Assembly (NCBI RefSeq): GCF_010093815.1
Contig: NW_022985554.1
Span: 1,024,999 to 1,088,998 of the forward strand
From: Pseudovirgaria hyperparasitica
Taxonomy: Eukaryota > Ascomycota > Dothideomycetes > Acrospermales > Acrospermaceae
Length of the DNA: 64,000 bases
Direction: 5' to 3'
Under the pieces are notes generated by a model. It was not told where the DNA came from, made no database searches, and saw nothing but the letters and a program-made list of their open reading frames with translations. This document shows positions 1 through 11,592 of the stretch, one piece after another; the stretch's first letter is position 1; each line of letters starts with the position of its first letter. A program made the position numbers and the translations under genes.

Positions 1-876
1 GAGTTTTTGGAAAGGTTCAACATGTACTTGAGCCGGGATCTTTCGCATAGACAAGTACAACAAATGACGGGCCGTGTATATTTCCTTCCGGGGGAATAAA
101 GGACATCTAATGGTATTTGGAGCTTGTACAGTAACACAGTAACGCAGGAACATGAGACGCTTCATGTAAGTAGGCCAAATAGTAGAAGTAGAGGACTTAG
201 CATTAGCCAGGCTCTTGGAAGGGATTGTGATATGTCCGGTCTAGGGATGAATGATGGGAATCAAAAGTATTAAATGAAGGATATCGAAAGGATCAACCGA
301 AGGACATTGAGAGTACCAATGAAGGAATCGAGAGCGCATTTCAAGAGCATGTCTTGAATCAACTCGCATGTCTTGCCTAGATTTGTCTGTTACTGATTTT
401 GCTTTCAACTCTTAGTTCACGTGTTTACGTTGTTCCGATCATGAGTACACAATGGTCTCTTGTAGTGCTCAGGCTTTGTTTACAGTGACGGATTTCTGCT
501 GCTCGACTCAGCAATTATAATTAGAGATAGGAGTCGAAAGTCGAAGCACGTCAGTCTAGTGACTAATTATGGCGCGCGTCTAATATGGATCCATAGGGCT
601 TATGGATCGATTACCTAATCCTCAATGGTGGCGCCGAAACCCGCGGACGGTTGCTGCCGGCTTGGCGTCTCCAGCGCGTCGTGCGGTGCTATGATGAATG
701 CTCCTTTTAACGTCTCATGAATCACTATACTGTTGACGCAAGGTCCTACTTCCTCTTGACTCTGTTACCCCCATAATTCACGCCCAAGATATTGCAGTAG
801 CGCGGCGCCGTTCTGACCGGCCTTTCCTACCAGACTTGCATGACAACCGGGAATTGAGTCCAGGAGGCTGGCCGGG
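1..876. other. Intergenic, upstream of SPT8
   Basis: No open frame here resembles a gene. The last ~250 bases lead into the SPT8 start codon and presumably hold its promoter. I see no clear TATA box and no RNA gene. Confidence 0.5.
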
Positions 877-3043
877 ATGAATTTAGCAGACGATGACGAA
901 AATGGTGCCGGTGAGCGCTTGAGATTGATCAAGAGTTCATGCGTTAATATTTCGACTAGGGTCCGCTGAATCTGAATCCGATAATGAAGTAGACGAGACT
1001 ATGGAAGATGTTGATCCTGATGACGACAATGGAGAAGAAGGAGACGGTGATGGAGACGGTGATGGCGATGGCGATGGTGATGGAGATGGCGACGGAGACG
1101 GTGATGGCAACGACGATGACGATGAAGGCGATAACGATGATGACGACGACCAAGACGAGCCTGATTCACCTTCTCAGCCGAGTCGAAACCTACAAAATGG
1201 AGTGTCCACCACACCGCGCAATGGCCAAGACTCTATAACAAACCCAACCGTCACGTTCACTTCTCCTTCGCCGCGAGCCCCTTCGTCCGGGCTGACGTAC
1301 CCAATCCCTATCCGCCCCAGTGTTCGCCCGGAAGCACTCACAGCAACTTTCTATGATATTGCACCCACCATAGCCGCCCCTCACAGTACCTCAATCAATG
1401 CAGTCACTGGAACCCCTGACATGAGATGGATCTTCACAGGTGGCTCCGATGGCTACATCAGAAAGTTCAATTGGGTCGATACAGCAAATGGCAAGCTAAT
1501 GCTTACGGTTGCGCAACGGCATCCATTCGTAGACAGTGTTACAAAAGCTGGTGTGCTACTGAGTTACTGGGAAAATGAAGAGTCGAGATCTATGGACACA
1601 CCAAATGGCGATGACTCAGCCACGCTTTCTCCCGTGTATTCGTTAGCAGTTCATCACCAGGCGTTATGGCTCCTTTCAGGTCTTGACTCAGGCGGTATTA
1701 ATGTCCAATCTGTTCGACATGAAGAGGGAAAGCGTATAACGTGCTTGCAGGGTCATACAAGTGCGGTTTCTGTGCTGACACTATCTCAGGACGAGAGATC
1801 TGTACTATCAGGAAGCTGGGACAAATCAATCAATGACTGGGATCTGAATACAGGGCAAGTGAAGAGAAAATTCACGACTAGCGGTGGGCAAATATCAGCA
1901 ATTGAATTGCGCCCGCAATCTTCTTTGCCCGTGCCTCAAGATTCAACGCCTCTGGTTCTGTCGAACGGCACTTACAGCTCCAACAACGCTGCCCGGCCGA
2001 CTACCAATGGCATCATTGCAAACGGGGCGATGGCTACCGAAAAGACAGGTTCTCTTAAGGAGGAGGACAACGGCGTCGAGGACCCTCAAGTATCTCCTGG
2101 GGGATCCTTATTCGGTGATGGCGACTCGCTTTTCGGCGACAAAGACGATGGGCAGTCTGCCTCAGGTGTCCCAGCCCTTGGTGACGACGAGGACGATGAA
2201 TTCTCTCGTGCGATCGCCAGCGGCATACAACAACAAGATGACGAAGATGGGCAAGCCGACGTGGATATGATAGACTCTGGGGGTCCTGTACAGCCAGCGG
2301 ATACCATCACAGTTCCTGTGGGATCAAATGACATGATGGTAGCGTCAGATGAGTTGATCACAGATGAGGCGACCGATGTGCAGGCAGATAGCCTTACCAA
2401 TGGCTTAGCCCACGCTGAAGAGACTCGTCCGCTTGAGGACCAAACAAGCTCCTCCCTAGGCCAGACTGACACCCCAGCTTCATCGAACTCGGTCTTTTTG
2501 GATGCCTCCATGGATGGCACTCTACGCGTATGGGACAGGAGGCAGCCAAATCCCATCGCACGTATTGCGCCGCCCCGCTCAGTGCCGCCATGGTGCATGA
2601 ATGCTTGCTGGTCACCTGACGGAAACTTCATTTACGCTGGACGGAGGAATGGAACAGTGGACGAATACAGCTTACACAAAGGTCTCCGTGATCCCAAGAG
2701 ATCATTCAAGTTTCCATCGGTTGGTGGCGCCGTGAGTGCCGTTCGAGCCATGCCAAACGGTAGACACCTTATATGGTAAAAACATTATCACTCGCAACAA
2801 GGCATCAATTGACTCATACTTAGCGCATCTCATGATATCCTCCGAATGTACGACTTGGACGAAGGGGCAACTTCTAGGCATAGAGCGACTCCGTTTAGTG
2901 TCGTTCCAGGTCACCGTACTGGCGTCATATCCCAAATTTATCTCGACCCAACATGTCGCTTTATGATCAGCACAGGTGGTAATAGAGGCTGGGAAGGGAG
3001 CTCTACAGAGGTCCTGCTAGGCTATGAGATCAACGTGATATAA
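877..3043 (+). CDS. SPT8: SAGA complex WD40 subunit Spt8
   Basis: Spt8 is a WD40-repeat subunit of the SAGA histone acetyltransferase co-activator in the nucleus; in the family it contacts TBP. I model exons 877-910, 960-2775 and 2824-3043 (about 689 aa). The short first exon was recovered by phase: an ATG at 877, a GTGAGC donor and a CTAG acceptor join in frame to the long exon. The N-terminus is extremely acidic, with a run of alternating Gly-Asp codons near 1043-1110. The first blades follow (TGGSDGYIRKFNW, SGSWDKSINDWDL), then a long acidic Ser/Asp-rich insertion (about 2050-2470), then more blades (DASMDGTLRVWDRR). The third exon supplies the conserved Spt8 ending with GHRTGVISQIYLDPTCRFMI and GNRGWEGS. 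Identification is strong; blade boundaries are approximate. Confidence 0.93.
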
Positions 3044-3653
3044 AAGTCGCGTATCGCACTCTACGTTTTGGGAGGGGGGGCGCTTTGTTTGATATACCCA
3101 AATGCCGATGGCGGCTTGGCGTTTGAAATCGAGTTGAGACTCTCGGTTCGTATCGATCTCTTGTTTGCTACTTGAACATGGATTGTGAAGGCTATCTATG
3201 AGGATGCGTGTGCTTTAACTTGATTCACCAGATGTTGAATATCATGCAGGTCAGTGACTTTGTCAGACACAAAGCCTTTGGTTCACTTGTTTTCATTTCT
3301 TCGATGACGTTAGTCACGTTCCAATAGTGATTTCGGACACCTGGTGCCGTTCCTAATTTCAAGGAACCATCAAATAATTGAGGGTCGCTGCCGCATTGTT
3401 CACGCAAGCTTCAGCTTCCGCTTCCGCTTCCGCTTGCAACTACACCTCAAATTTTCTTCCCGCACAACCTTACGCACCATTATTAGACCCTGCTACCAGG
3501 TAAGTTCGTTTTCATCTTTCCTTGTGTCTAGCTCTTGTGATCCAGAAAACCGGGTAGGGAGGCGGTATGATTGTCATTTGGTAGTACCATCGTAGCTTGG
3601 TCACTGACTCAACTAGCAGGCCTCCGCGAAAGATCACGACGAGACTCATCATC
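3044..3653 (+). promoter_or_regulatory. Intergenic and 5' leader with probable 5'-UTR intron
   Basis: This lies between SPT8 and the DUF7918 gene. About four TTCCGC hexamers sit near 3414-3436. A consensus donor (CAG then GTAAGT at 3500) and an acceptor (CTAGCAG ending at 3619) define a likely 120-base intron in the leader, shortly before the ATG at 3654. This is inference from splice signals only. Confidence 0.4.
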
Positions 3654-5976
3654 ATGCCAAAGTTCCGAGGTATCGACGTCAAAATCATTACACAAGATCT
3701 CGAGCCATTGCCAGAATATGGTTTCACAGTCAGGAATAGACACAAGGAGTGTTCGTGTTACATTGAGTCCGCGACAGACTTGAGCTTCCAAGTCAAAATC
3801 GCCGCAGACCACCCTTTTGCTCAGGGAGAAGACCGCATCAGCACTTATGATTTTGATACCCATGACTGTATTGAATATCAGCACTGAATGGCTTATAGGC
3901 TAATCACTCACATAGATGGCTTATATCTCAGTCCATCACGCGCGCCTAAATATGACCCACCATGTCCCTTCCATCTACTGGCTAGCATCTATCTAGACGG
4001 ACGTCATAAACCCGAGCGCCGCACAATCGTATATCTGGATCCTGCACATAAGCACTACAATGATGGACCGACTTACATGAGATCACGCTGGGTAAAGCAC
4101 GAGGACGGAATAATCAAGTCTCATAAATGGGTGTTCAAAGATGCTGTAGGGATCGAGACTATGCTCGATAAGATGATAATCGCGGGAGAGCTCCCCATTC
4201 AAGGCAGTCTGGACAAGGATCAGGATGATTTAGTCGCCGCCCTCAATGCATCAACAATTCAGGCTGGGACAAGAGACGAAGATTGCCGAGATTCATCAGT
4301 TGGCAGTATCATGATCACCGTACAACGGGTGACAGTAGGAAATATCAAAACCGAGAAGCACTACCAACCGAGTCACACATTGAAAGACAAGGAAGATGTC
4401 GATATGGATGGAGCATCAAGTCACATTGCAAAACCAACTGAGGAAGGTGACGTGGTAAGTGGGTTGCAAGAATCAGTTCAGGTGATTGAATATAGCCCAT
4501 ACACACTGGATGAAGAAGATATGTATGCAACTTTCAAGTTTCTATACCGCAGTAAAGGTGAGTCCACATTTTATCCAATGCACAGGCTGCATAGGTAAAG
4601 TATCGGTTGCATAGTGATCTCTTAAGGCTTTCTTCGCAAGTGCTAAATACTAGATTAGCCGTCCTCCAAAAGTTCGACTTTCCCGAATTCGCTTTGCAAA
4701 TGAAAGCAAAACCACGGGCTGGCGGCAGCCGACATTTCAGCCACTTGATGGCCAAAACTATTCCTCTGAGCATCACGGATCCGACCAAGTCCAATCCTGG
4801 TCCCAGGAAGAACGACGCCAAATCTTCCCCATCGGCTCTTGTACTTCGTGTCACCAATACTGATGGCAAACTTGTCGTCTCAAAGTCTTTAAAGAAAGGA
4901 AAAGGCTGCGCACGAATCGGACAATCTAGCAAGTGCCCTCGGCCTATAGCCACAGAAGATGAAGGCTCTTTAAGCGAGGCTTCCATGGACTTATCCGCCA
5001 GCCGTTTTGATTCTGATCCTGACTCTAGCACCGAGTCCGACTCCGATAATTCCGGATCTGATTACGATCCAAGTAGACAAAAGGGCCGCATGATCGAATC
5101 CGTTGACAGAGGCAAGTATGGTGTTAGCGGAAAGTCGGAATTATCAGTGTTAGTCTCTTTGACATGGCCAATAGGTACCTCTTTGATGCTAATACAACCA
5201 ATAGAAAATCTGCATCCCCTGACGACTCAGCTCTAGACAAAGGCTCCGCTTTCAAATTTGTACCAAGTAGCGACGCCGACGCTGATGACGAAGATGACGA
5301 CGGTGATACGGATAGTACATCGAGGCGCCATCTAAAACCATCACCCTTTGCCAATGCCGACAAAAAGACTCTGAAGCGGCCTCGTAATCTTGACGAGGAT
5401 CATGAAGCTCCTGAGAACGAATTTCCATCTGGTCTGGCCGGCAACAAGGATGATGAAGGTCTTGGTGCTGCATTGGAGAAATTCACCGTCGAGCATAAAA
5501 AGTTACGCAGTAGTAGCATCACAATATCACCGCACGAGGATACTTCGCCTCGCTTCGATCTAGCCAGAATTCCAGACGATTACGAAAATATGCCACTAAA
5601 ACAACCCAGGCTAGCCTTTGCTAAGGCTCTAAATTTCTACAAGAACCACAGCGAAGAAGAGAGGCTTGCTCTGCCTTGGACTGCGAATACATATAATTCT
5701 GAGGGAACCAGTCTTTGCCCAGATAAACATAGGAAGCCAAGTCCCGTCTCCTCACCATCGAAAGACAGCGTACCCCCGCTCTCGCGCCTGTTGTTGCATG
5801 ACAATTCGGGCTCTTTTAGTGATGCGTCTGGATACTTTGGCGACAAGGAGGACGATGGCGAACGCACTCCAAACCTGAGACAGGATTCGACAAATGACGA
5901 GAACAGGGCACCGGTCACGCTCATGCTTACCAATCAAGCGTCGAGGAGGGAGGAGGATGGAGAAACTCACCGCTAG
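3654..5976 (+). CDS. DUF7918-type fungal protein, four exons
   Basis: Function unknown. I model exons 3654-3867, 3916-4557, 4659-5115 and 5205-5976, giving about 694 aa; all three junctions keep phase. The N-terminal ~250 residues fit the DUF7918 pattern common in Pezizomycotina: MPKFRGIDVKIIT at the start, then a CYIES motif followed by a beta-rich stretch and a RRTIVYLDP segment. The C-terminal half is hydrophilic, rich in Ser, Asp and Glu, and looks disordered, with acidic clusters near 4990-5070 and 5265-5320. It has no signal peptide or membrane helix. The acceptor at 4658 is uncertain: an AAG at 4640 would also keep frame and add six residues. The family is named from memory of its motif pattern. 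Confidence 0.75.
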
Positions 5977-7341
5977 TCGCAATAATCCACGAACGAGCGA
6001 TCGCTGCTATATCTGAAGAAGGAAGTATTAATCTCCACGCCCGCTTAGCTTCACTGTTGGGCCATGTCACTGCACATACTGTGTGGGTGCCTGTCTGTCA
6101 CTGCAATCAGCTGATCCGAGTCTCACATTCTAATGTCGATATGAATGAGCATGACAGAATAAGTATAGTGAGACGAGCACAGCAGGACTAGAATAGCAGA
6201 AATCACCTTGGTGGAACAAGCGAATTGGACATGGAAATGTAGCGTTCTCTGTCTTCTTTGATGTGGATCACTAGTCTATTAGATGTTCTTCTTCCACTGC
6301 CAGCAAGTTTACATAGCGAGATAGTCGTGTAATAGCAAACAAGTCTCTGGATCAGGGACAATTGATTGCTCGCTTTTGAAGGTAATCAGGGGACCTTGAA
6401 TGTACGTCGGTCACAGGGCATTTGTGCTAGCAATAGATAACAGAAAACTGCAGAAGAATGGAACATATTTGTCATGGTCATCATTGGAGTGTTGGTGTCG
6501 GTGTTGGTCTTGGTGTTTGTATGACCGACGCTGTTGATAGTGATGGGTAAGGGATTTCCTTGTCCATTTGCTCCTACGCTGGCCTTGCTGGTTTCGGTTG
6601 GATGTGTAACTTCGTGTTTTCACTTGTGGATGTCGACGTCAGTGCTCAGGGCATACTTACCTATTCAATGTGCTGATGTAGTGTAAACTGCGATCACTGT
6701 CTTGGCATCAACATCAGGTATCTAGATGGGAGTTCATTGCGCGCTCCACTTGTCATCTTCGCAATCAGTTATGGGTGGTTCCTCAGCTTGTTGGTAGATT
6801 GGACATGCATCCTGGCTTTGTGGAATGCATGGCCATGGCCTAGCACGACGCTGAGTGACAATACAGTGTACCAATTAGGAAAAGGCAAGGGTATCTGCTG
6901 GAGGTTAGTTTCAGAAGCGCACGTGAATGAAAAGTTGCGCTTTCAACGGATTATACAGATTCTTAACATTAAATAGTTAGATCCGCAGGCCTCTGTCTCT
7001 CCCGTACACGCACAGAAGTGAGGGACCCCTTAACGCTTCATGCGTATATCTCGCCTTGTTCGGAACTTGTTTTGGTTCCTGTCCGTGTGATACATCCAGC
7101 TTCTTGCTTTCAAGCCTCGTTCTTTCTACAATATCTCTTCCCGTGGTAGTAAAATAATAGGGTCGCTAGCCAGCCAACGCACGAACCGAATGTATGTTAA
7201 AAGGAGTACCCTGATAATCGCCATGTTACATGGGCTAGAACGCCAATCGCCGGGATGTCAAATCGTTGAGTACCCCAGACAGAGTGTACAGGTGTTTCTG
7301 AGAAGACAAAAGGAAACGGAGAACTGGTATCTTCATAGCGG
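5977..7341. other. Intergenic, no gene seen
   Basis: Between convergent genes (DUF7918 on + and the GPI-anchored protein on -). Only short unconvincing frames are present; the longest (6737-6976) has no family features. It probably contains both 3' UTRs. Confidence 0.5.
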
Positions 7342-8106
7342 TTATATGTATGCCAGCAATATGACTCCAGCTGCGGTAGGAACGAGTAGTGTAACAAGGT
7401 GATTCAGAGTGAGAGATGAAGCTGCGCCGGTACCGGCTGTGACATCAAATGGGCTACCACCACCACTGTCAGGATTGGATAGCTGCGGGGGCAAGCCATC
7501 TTGGCCACCGTTCTGGGATGGAGCTGGCTGAGTAGCAACGATGGTTGTTTCGGTCGGTGCGGGCGGAGGGTTTGCATCTGTCGCAATAGGAGTCTCCGAT
7601 TGTATTGACGATGGTATCGCTGAGGGACTCGCCTCAGTCTCAGTAGGTGAAGCCGAATTCGCGCTTGAGATCGCCGTCGAGGTCTGTGACGGTCTATCTA
7701 CCGTTGAAGATACTGATGGTGGTGCGGAGCTGGGCGTTGGTTCACTGTTTGGCGGCGCCGGCGGCAGAATCGTGGTGACTGCGAAGTTTGGACATAGTTC
7801 GGTGATTACATCGCCTTTGAGAAAGCGTCCGATCAGACTTTGCGCGTCGAGAGCGAGGCCACCGCATGCTTTCTGCACCGCCGTTTGTATTACTACCAGA
7901 CCATCCACACATGCCTGTGAGCATTTCGCCTTGTTGGTAGTGCCCATGCCAATGAAGTCGGCATTCACGCAGCCGGGGACCTGTTGGTTGTATACGCGAT
8001 CGCATCTTTCAGGTAGATTCGTGTTACGAGGTGTGAAGTCGACGAGGGCCACAGCGGAGGTAAAAGGGAGGAGACATGCGAGCGCAAGTACGTCTTGCTG
8101 CCGCAT
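7342..8106 (-). CDS. GPI-anchored Cys-rich, Ser/Thr-rich surface protein
   Basis: A single-exon gene of 254 aa. An N-terminal signal peptide (about residues 1-19, hydrophobic LALACLLPFTSAVA) leads into a compact domain with six cysteines at about 35, 46, 62, 66, 81 and 105. A long Ser/Thr/Pro-rich linker (about 115-195) follows, then a hydrophobic C-terminal tail (TLLVPTAAGVILLAYI) preceded by small residues, which is the layout of a GPI-anchored cell-wall protein. I recognise the six-Cys N-terminal region as a widespread but uncharacterised fungal extracellular family, not a CFEM domain (only six of eight Cys). It is probably at the plasma membrane or cell wall; its role is unknown. It is on the same strand as the secreted dioxygenase upstream. 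Confidence 0.75.
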   Translation of the reverse strand: MRQQDVLALACLLPFTSAVALVDFTPRNTNLPERCDRVYNQQVPGCVNADFIGMGTTNKAKCSQACVDGLVVIQTAVQKACGGLALDAQSLIGRFLKGDVITELCPNFAVTTILPPAPPNSEPTPSSAPPSVSSTVDRPSQTSTAISSANSASPTETEASPSAIPSSIQSETPIATDANPPPAPTETTIVATQPAPSQNGGQDGLPPQLSNPDSGGGSPFDVTAGTGAASSLTLNHLVTLLVPTAAGVILLAYI

Positions 8107-9296
8107 GATGAGGATGACGTTGCTGATGTTGCTTGTTGTTGTTAGTGGAAGAGGGAGAGGTGGAGTTGTGCGATAGCAGCGAGCAATTCACGATAGACGC
8201 TGCGGAGCGCCTGACCCTGGCTCCACGAAACTAAGATGACTGAGTGAAGGTTTGTCTTCCAGGGTGATGGTGCAGATGTGAATGTGGCGAGGTGAGACGT
8301 TCCCAGTCTGAAGTTTGAGCTGCCGCGTTCGGGCGAGTTGTCAGGGTCCGGCAGAATTGAATCACGGTCCAGCCAGAACCAGCCGAAGCAGAAGTATCTA
8401 CGAAGCACACTTTAAGATGAAGCCCAAAACCTAGTCTCGTTAGTGATCAGTTGGTGACATCCTGTGGTTGTCGAAGGCATAAAGTCGGCATCATGTTGAA
8501 CTCACCAACACGAGTAAGTGAGCGCCATGCACAGTTTGGGATGTGCGACAGCCGCTCAAAGCAGAAGAAAGCTTGGAATAGGAAGGCGGTCGACACCTCA
8601 CCGAAAGGAGAAAAGAAGCAGTATAAAAGAAGAAAAATGGATATCACAGAAGGTAGGTAGACTTATGGAATACCTGTCCGTTGCAGACGTGAAGGAAAGG
8701 TTGACGCCTGCAACCTACGGTCCCCAGGGCCTGTGAGAGTCTGACGCAACGAGAAAAAGTCGGGGTTGAAGTAAGAGAAGTTTCAGACCTGTACCTACAA
8801 CCCGGACAAGCGTGCGATTATGGAGCTTCGCCAACTCTATCAAACGCCACCGCCCCGTCGCCAACCATTATGAAGGAGAACCATGGCTGAACTGGCGTTC
8901 ATCACAATCATGAGCAGTAGCCCGCGGATTGGCGCGCGCGCAGTTCAGCGCGATGGTGCTCCGGGATAGTGAAAGAGTTGTGGATGGCGACGACGAGGAG
9001 TTGGTTGGTTGTCGCAGGAGTCGCTTCACGAGCACCGAAGAAGTCTGAAACAGCGCTAGTTGACTCGCCCGCCAATTGGCGGCCCTCGATTCGGCGTGGC
9101 GTTGACGCTTGACAGCCTGAGGCCACAAGACGTCCATAGTCGGCGTGCTAAAACAATCATAGGTCACTACTTAAGACTTTGCTTGCATATGTGAGGAAGA
9201 TATATACAGTGTTTCGCCTATTCTGAACCTCCAACTATATACAATGAAATGTTGGCTGCAACGAGACACCCTCTCTATCAGTACAATTCCCCTGAC
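8107..9296. other. Intergenic, upstream of the GPI-protein gene
   Basis: About 1.2 kb between the dioxygenase 3' end and the GPI-protein start, both on -. Several short frames overlap one another, but none has family features. A TATA-like run (TATATAC) near 9202-9207 lies just downstream of the dioxygenase gene. Confidence 0.45.
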
Positions 9297-10487
9297 TTAG
9301 GCAGCACGACGTCCCGCACCGGAAAACATCTTGCGCTTGTTATAGTCACTTCTTTTGACGGACCCAGTGGAGATTGCTCCGTTGGGAGGAGGTCCCGATC
9401 CACTCGGTGGAGCACCGCCGACTCCTCCATTCGCGTTGTTGTGACCACCAGTAGCATCGTAGTATGCAGCATATGAGGCATCGGCAGTGTGGTTGGCAGT
9501 GGTATCGATGCCAATTGAGATCCAAGCCAACAGACCATCCGTGATATCGTCAGAGAGGTAGACAAATTCCGGGAATGGGTCGTAGTTGTTATCAGCTTGA
9601 GTCGGCGCCCACATGTCGTCATCATTTGACACGATAGCCTGTGTGTTGGTGTTATAGGGGTAAGTCGCCTCGACAGCCGATCGCAGAGACTCGTCGAAGA
9701 AGAGCTGGCCGATGTGGGCATAGGTTCCTCCAATCCAGCTGCCGTTGCGCAAGGTCTGGGCGTTGGTATGCACAACAACATGCTCGTGGATAGCTCTGCC
9801 GTCGTAATGGCCAGGGAAGATCGTGTCAAACTGAACAACACCATCGGAATCAGATTGCTGAAGGCCACGAAGGAAAGTGGTATTCAGACCGGCTTGACCA
9901 GAAGCGACATCAATGCCAGAGTATGTACCAGTGGCGTTGCAGGACCAAATATCGATTAGGAGCCGGGGCACCGGTTCGCAAGTGTTAGTGTCGATGAATT
10001 GCATCTCGAGATGCATGGGCACGCCCGCCTGGTCTTCAGCGACATTTTCTCTCAGGAGCTCACCAATGACGTAGTATGGACCAATGGTGTTCTCAGGAGT
10101 CAGGACGCAAGAGGTATTGGCGGAAAAGATGGCAGATGGATCATGAGGGTTGACAGTCCCGGTGTAGTTGTGGTTGACGGTCTCGAATTTCTGGAGGGCA
10201 GCCAAGTCCCTACGGTGGAGGTAAGGAGACATGGTGATACCACGAGCTTTGCGAAGACGTTCCGCAGTGGCAGCACGACGGGTGATCGCACGCTGCTCCA
10301 GGGCGCGAGCCTTTATTGTGCCGGCGCAGTTTCCAAGGGAGCGGGCGGCTTTGGAGGCAAGGTGGTCGCGGACTTGGATCTCTCTTTTGACTTGAGCGTG
10401 GTCGTGAACCTCTCCAGGATGGGCAGTGACTGATACAACGGAAACGGTAACAGCCAATGCCGTAGTAAGCTTCGAGAACAGTACCAT
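9297..10487 (-). CDS. Secreted intradiol ring-cleavage dioxygenase-like protein
   Basis: A single-exon gene of 396 aa. The N-terminus is a signal peptide (VLFSKLTTALAVTVSVVSVTA) followed by a basic region that could be a propeptide. The catalytic domain belongs to the intradiol dioxygenase superfamily, which cleaves catechol-type rings between the two hydroxyls using non-haem Fe(III). The expected ligands are visible: Tyr in TIGPYY (about residue 139), Tyr in FPGHYDGR (229), and the two His of the IHEH motif (235, 237). The C-terminus is Gly/Pro/Ser-rich and low complexity. Extracellular fungal members have been linked to breakdown of lignin-derived or plant phenolics. The substrate cannot be read from the sequence. 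The ligand set suggests an active enzyme. Confidence 0.88.
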   Translation of the reverse strand: MVLFSKLTTALAVTVSVVSVTAHPGEVHDHAQVKREIQVRDHLASKAARSLGNCAGTIKARALEQRAITRRAATAERLRKARGITMSPYLHRRDLAALQKFETVNHNYTGTVNPHDPSAIFSANTSCVLTPENTIGPYYVIGELLRENVAEDQAGVPMHLEMQFIDTNTCEPVPRLLIDIWSCNATGTYSGIDVASGQAGLNTTFLRGLQQSDSDGVVQFDTIFPGHYDGRAIHEHVVVHTNAQTLRNGSWIGGTYAHIGQLFFDESLRSAVEATYPYNTNTQAIVSNDDDMWAPTQADNNYDPFPEFVYLSDDITDGLLAWISIGIDTTANHTADASYAAYYDATGGHNNANGGVGGAPPSGSGPPPNGAISTGSVKRSDYNKRKMFSGAGRRAA

Positions 10488-11592
10488 AATGAAAGATTAG
10501 GTGAGACACGCTTGATTGAGCAGCGGGATCAATGATGGTGATGGTGGTAGAAATCAGTATTGACGAATCTTCCGGAACCTACTTATACAAATTCTCATAA
10601 TGAGGCCACGCATGCTCGGCGTTGAGACAAATATGGGCGTCTCTCACATAGCAATCCGCCAACGGAGCAGCTTCGGTTTCCAGATACCGTGGTATCGTGT
10701 CCACCGAGAATTCTCACCCAATGACGACGCCTCTAATTACACACTACAACGACGATGAAGTCGTACATAGTAGTATACCAAAACAAGAAAACCCAGGTCA
10801 TACCCAGATCTATGCTTGAGTGGATCGAAGTACGCAAGCCATGGTAGTGCCTTTGAAGGGGCTCTCCGCCATAGGCGTCCACTGTAATGCCAGTTATGAC
10901 GAAAACGACAGTTCGCAGTAGGTTCTCCGACTACACGGATCATTGAAGTCTTCAAATCCGATGTCTGCCATTGGCTTCTGTTTTGTCGACGTCGTGGCCA
11001 AGCTTTAATCCAGGCTCTTAATCCACCATCACCACACGCCTCTACGCGTGGCCGATTCTTAAGCTTTCAAGTCGGGCATAAGATTGGTCTATGATGTGAG
11101 ACGCCAAGAGTTCATATGCTTCAGATTAGTTGTTGCGAGGGACGGACATGATATTGCGCAAGCAGTGCACTTCAACGTGGTGAGGACTCTGGGAGGCAGC
11201 CTGGTAATAGAAGGAGAGAAAAGCCGACGCGTTGGGTATGCTGCCTTAGTGCCTTAAGGCAATAGTGCCCCTTTTGGCCTGCCAAGACCGGCGCCGGTAC
11301 GAATCCTTCTAACTTGAAACTCTGTTGCACGCGTATACACCCACATCACCGACTCATGGAGACGAAAGGACGGGCTGAGCCATCAATCCACGTGTAGTGT
11401 GGTAGTACAGACGTAAACAGATTTGCTGGGACCTCATTTTTCTATCGTATCGACATCGGCCTCACGACTCTGTAAGATGAACATCGAGGTTATTGCGGCC
11501 ATCTAATTCGTAGATCGAAGCTGTAGCGGGTTACTCATTTGTGTATCATACTGCTCATGGCACTGATAGAAGGTCCAGCAACTTTTGGCACT
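10488..11592. other. Intergenic, upstream of the dioxygenase gene
   Basis: About 1.1 kb with no convincing frame. The first ~150 bases are the likely promoter of the minus-strand dioxygenase; an ACTTATACAAA stretch near 10580-10590 is a weak candidate. Confidence 0.4.

Noticed and set aside
7541-8176. 211-codon plus-strand frame
   Set aside because: Antisense to the GPI-anchored protein, whose signal peptide, Cys domain and anchor support the minus strand.
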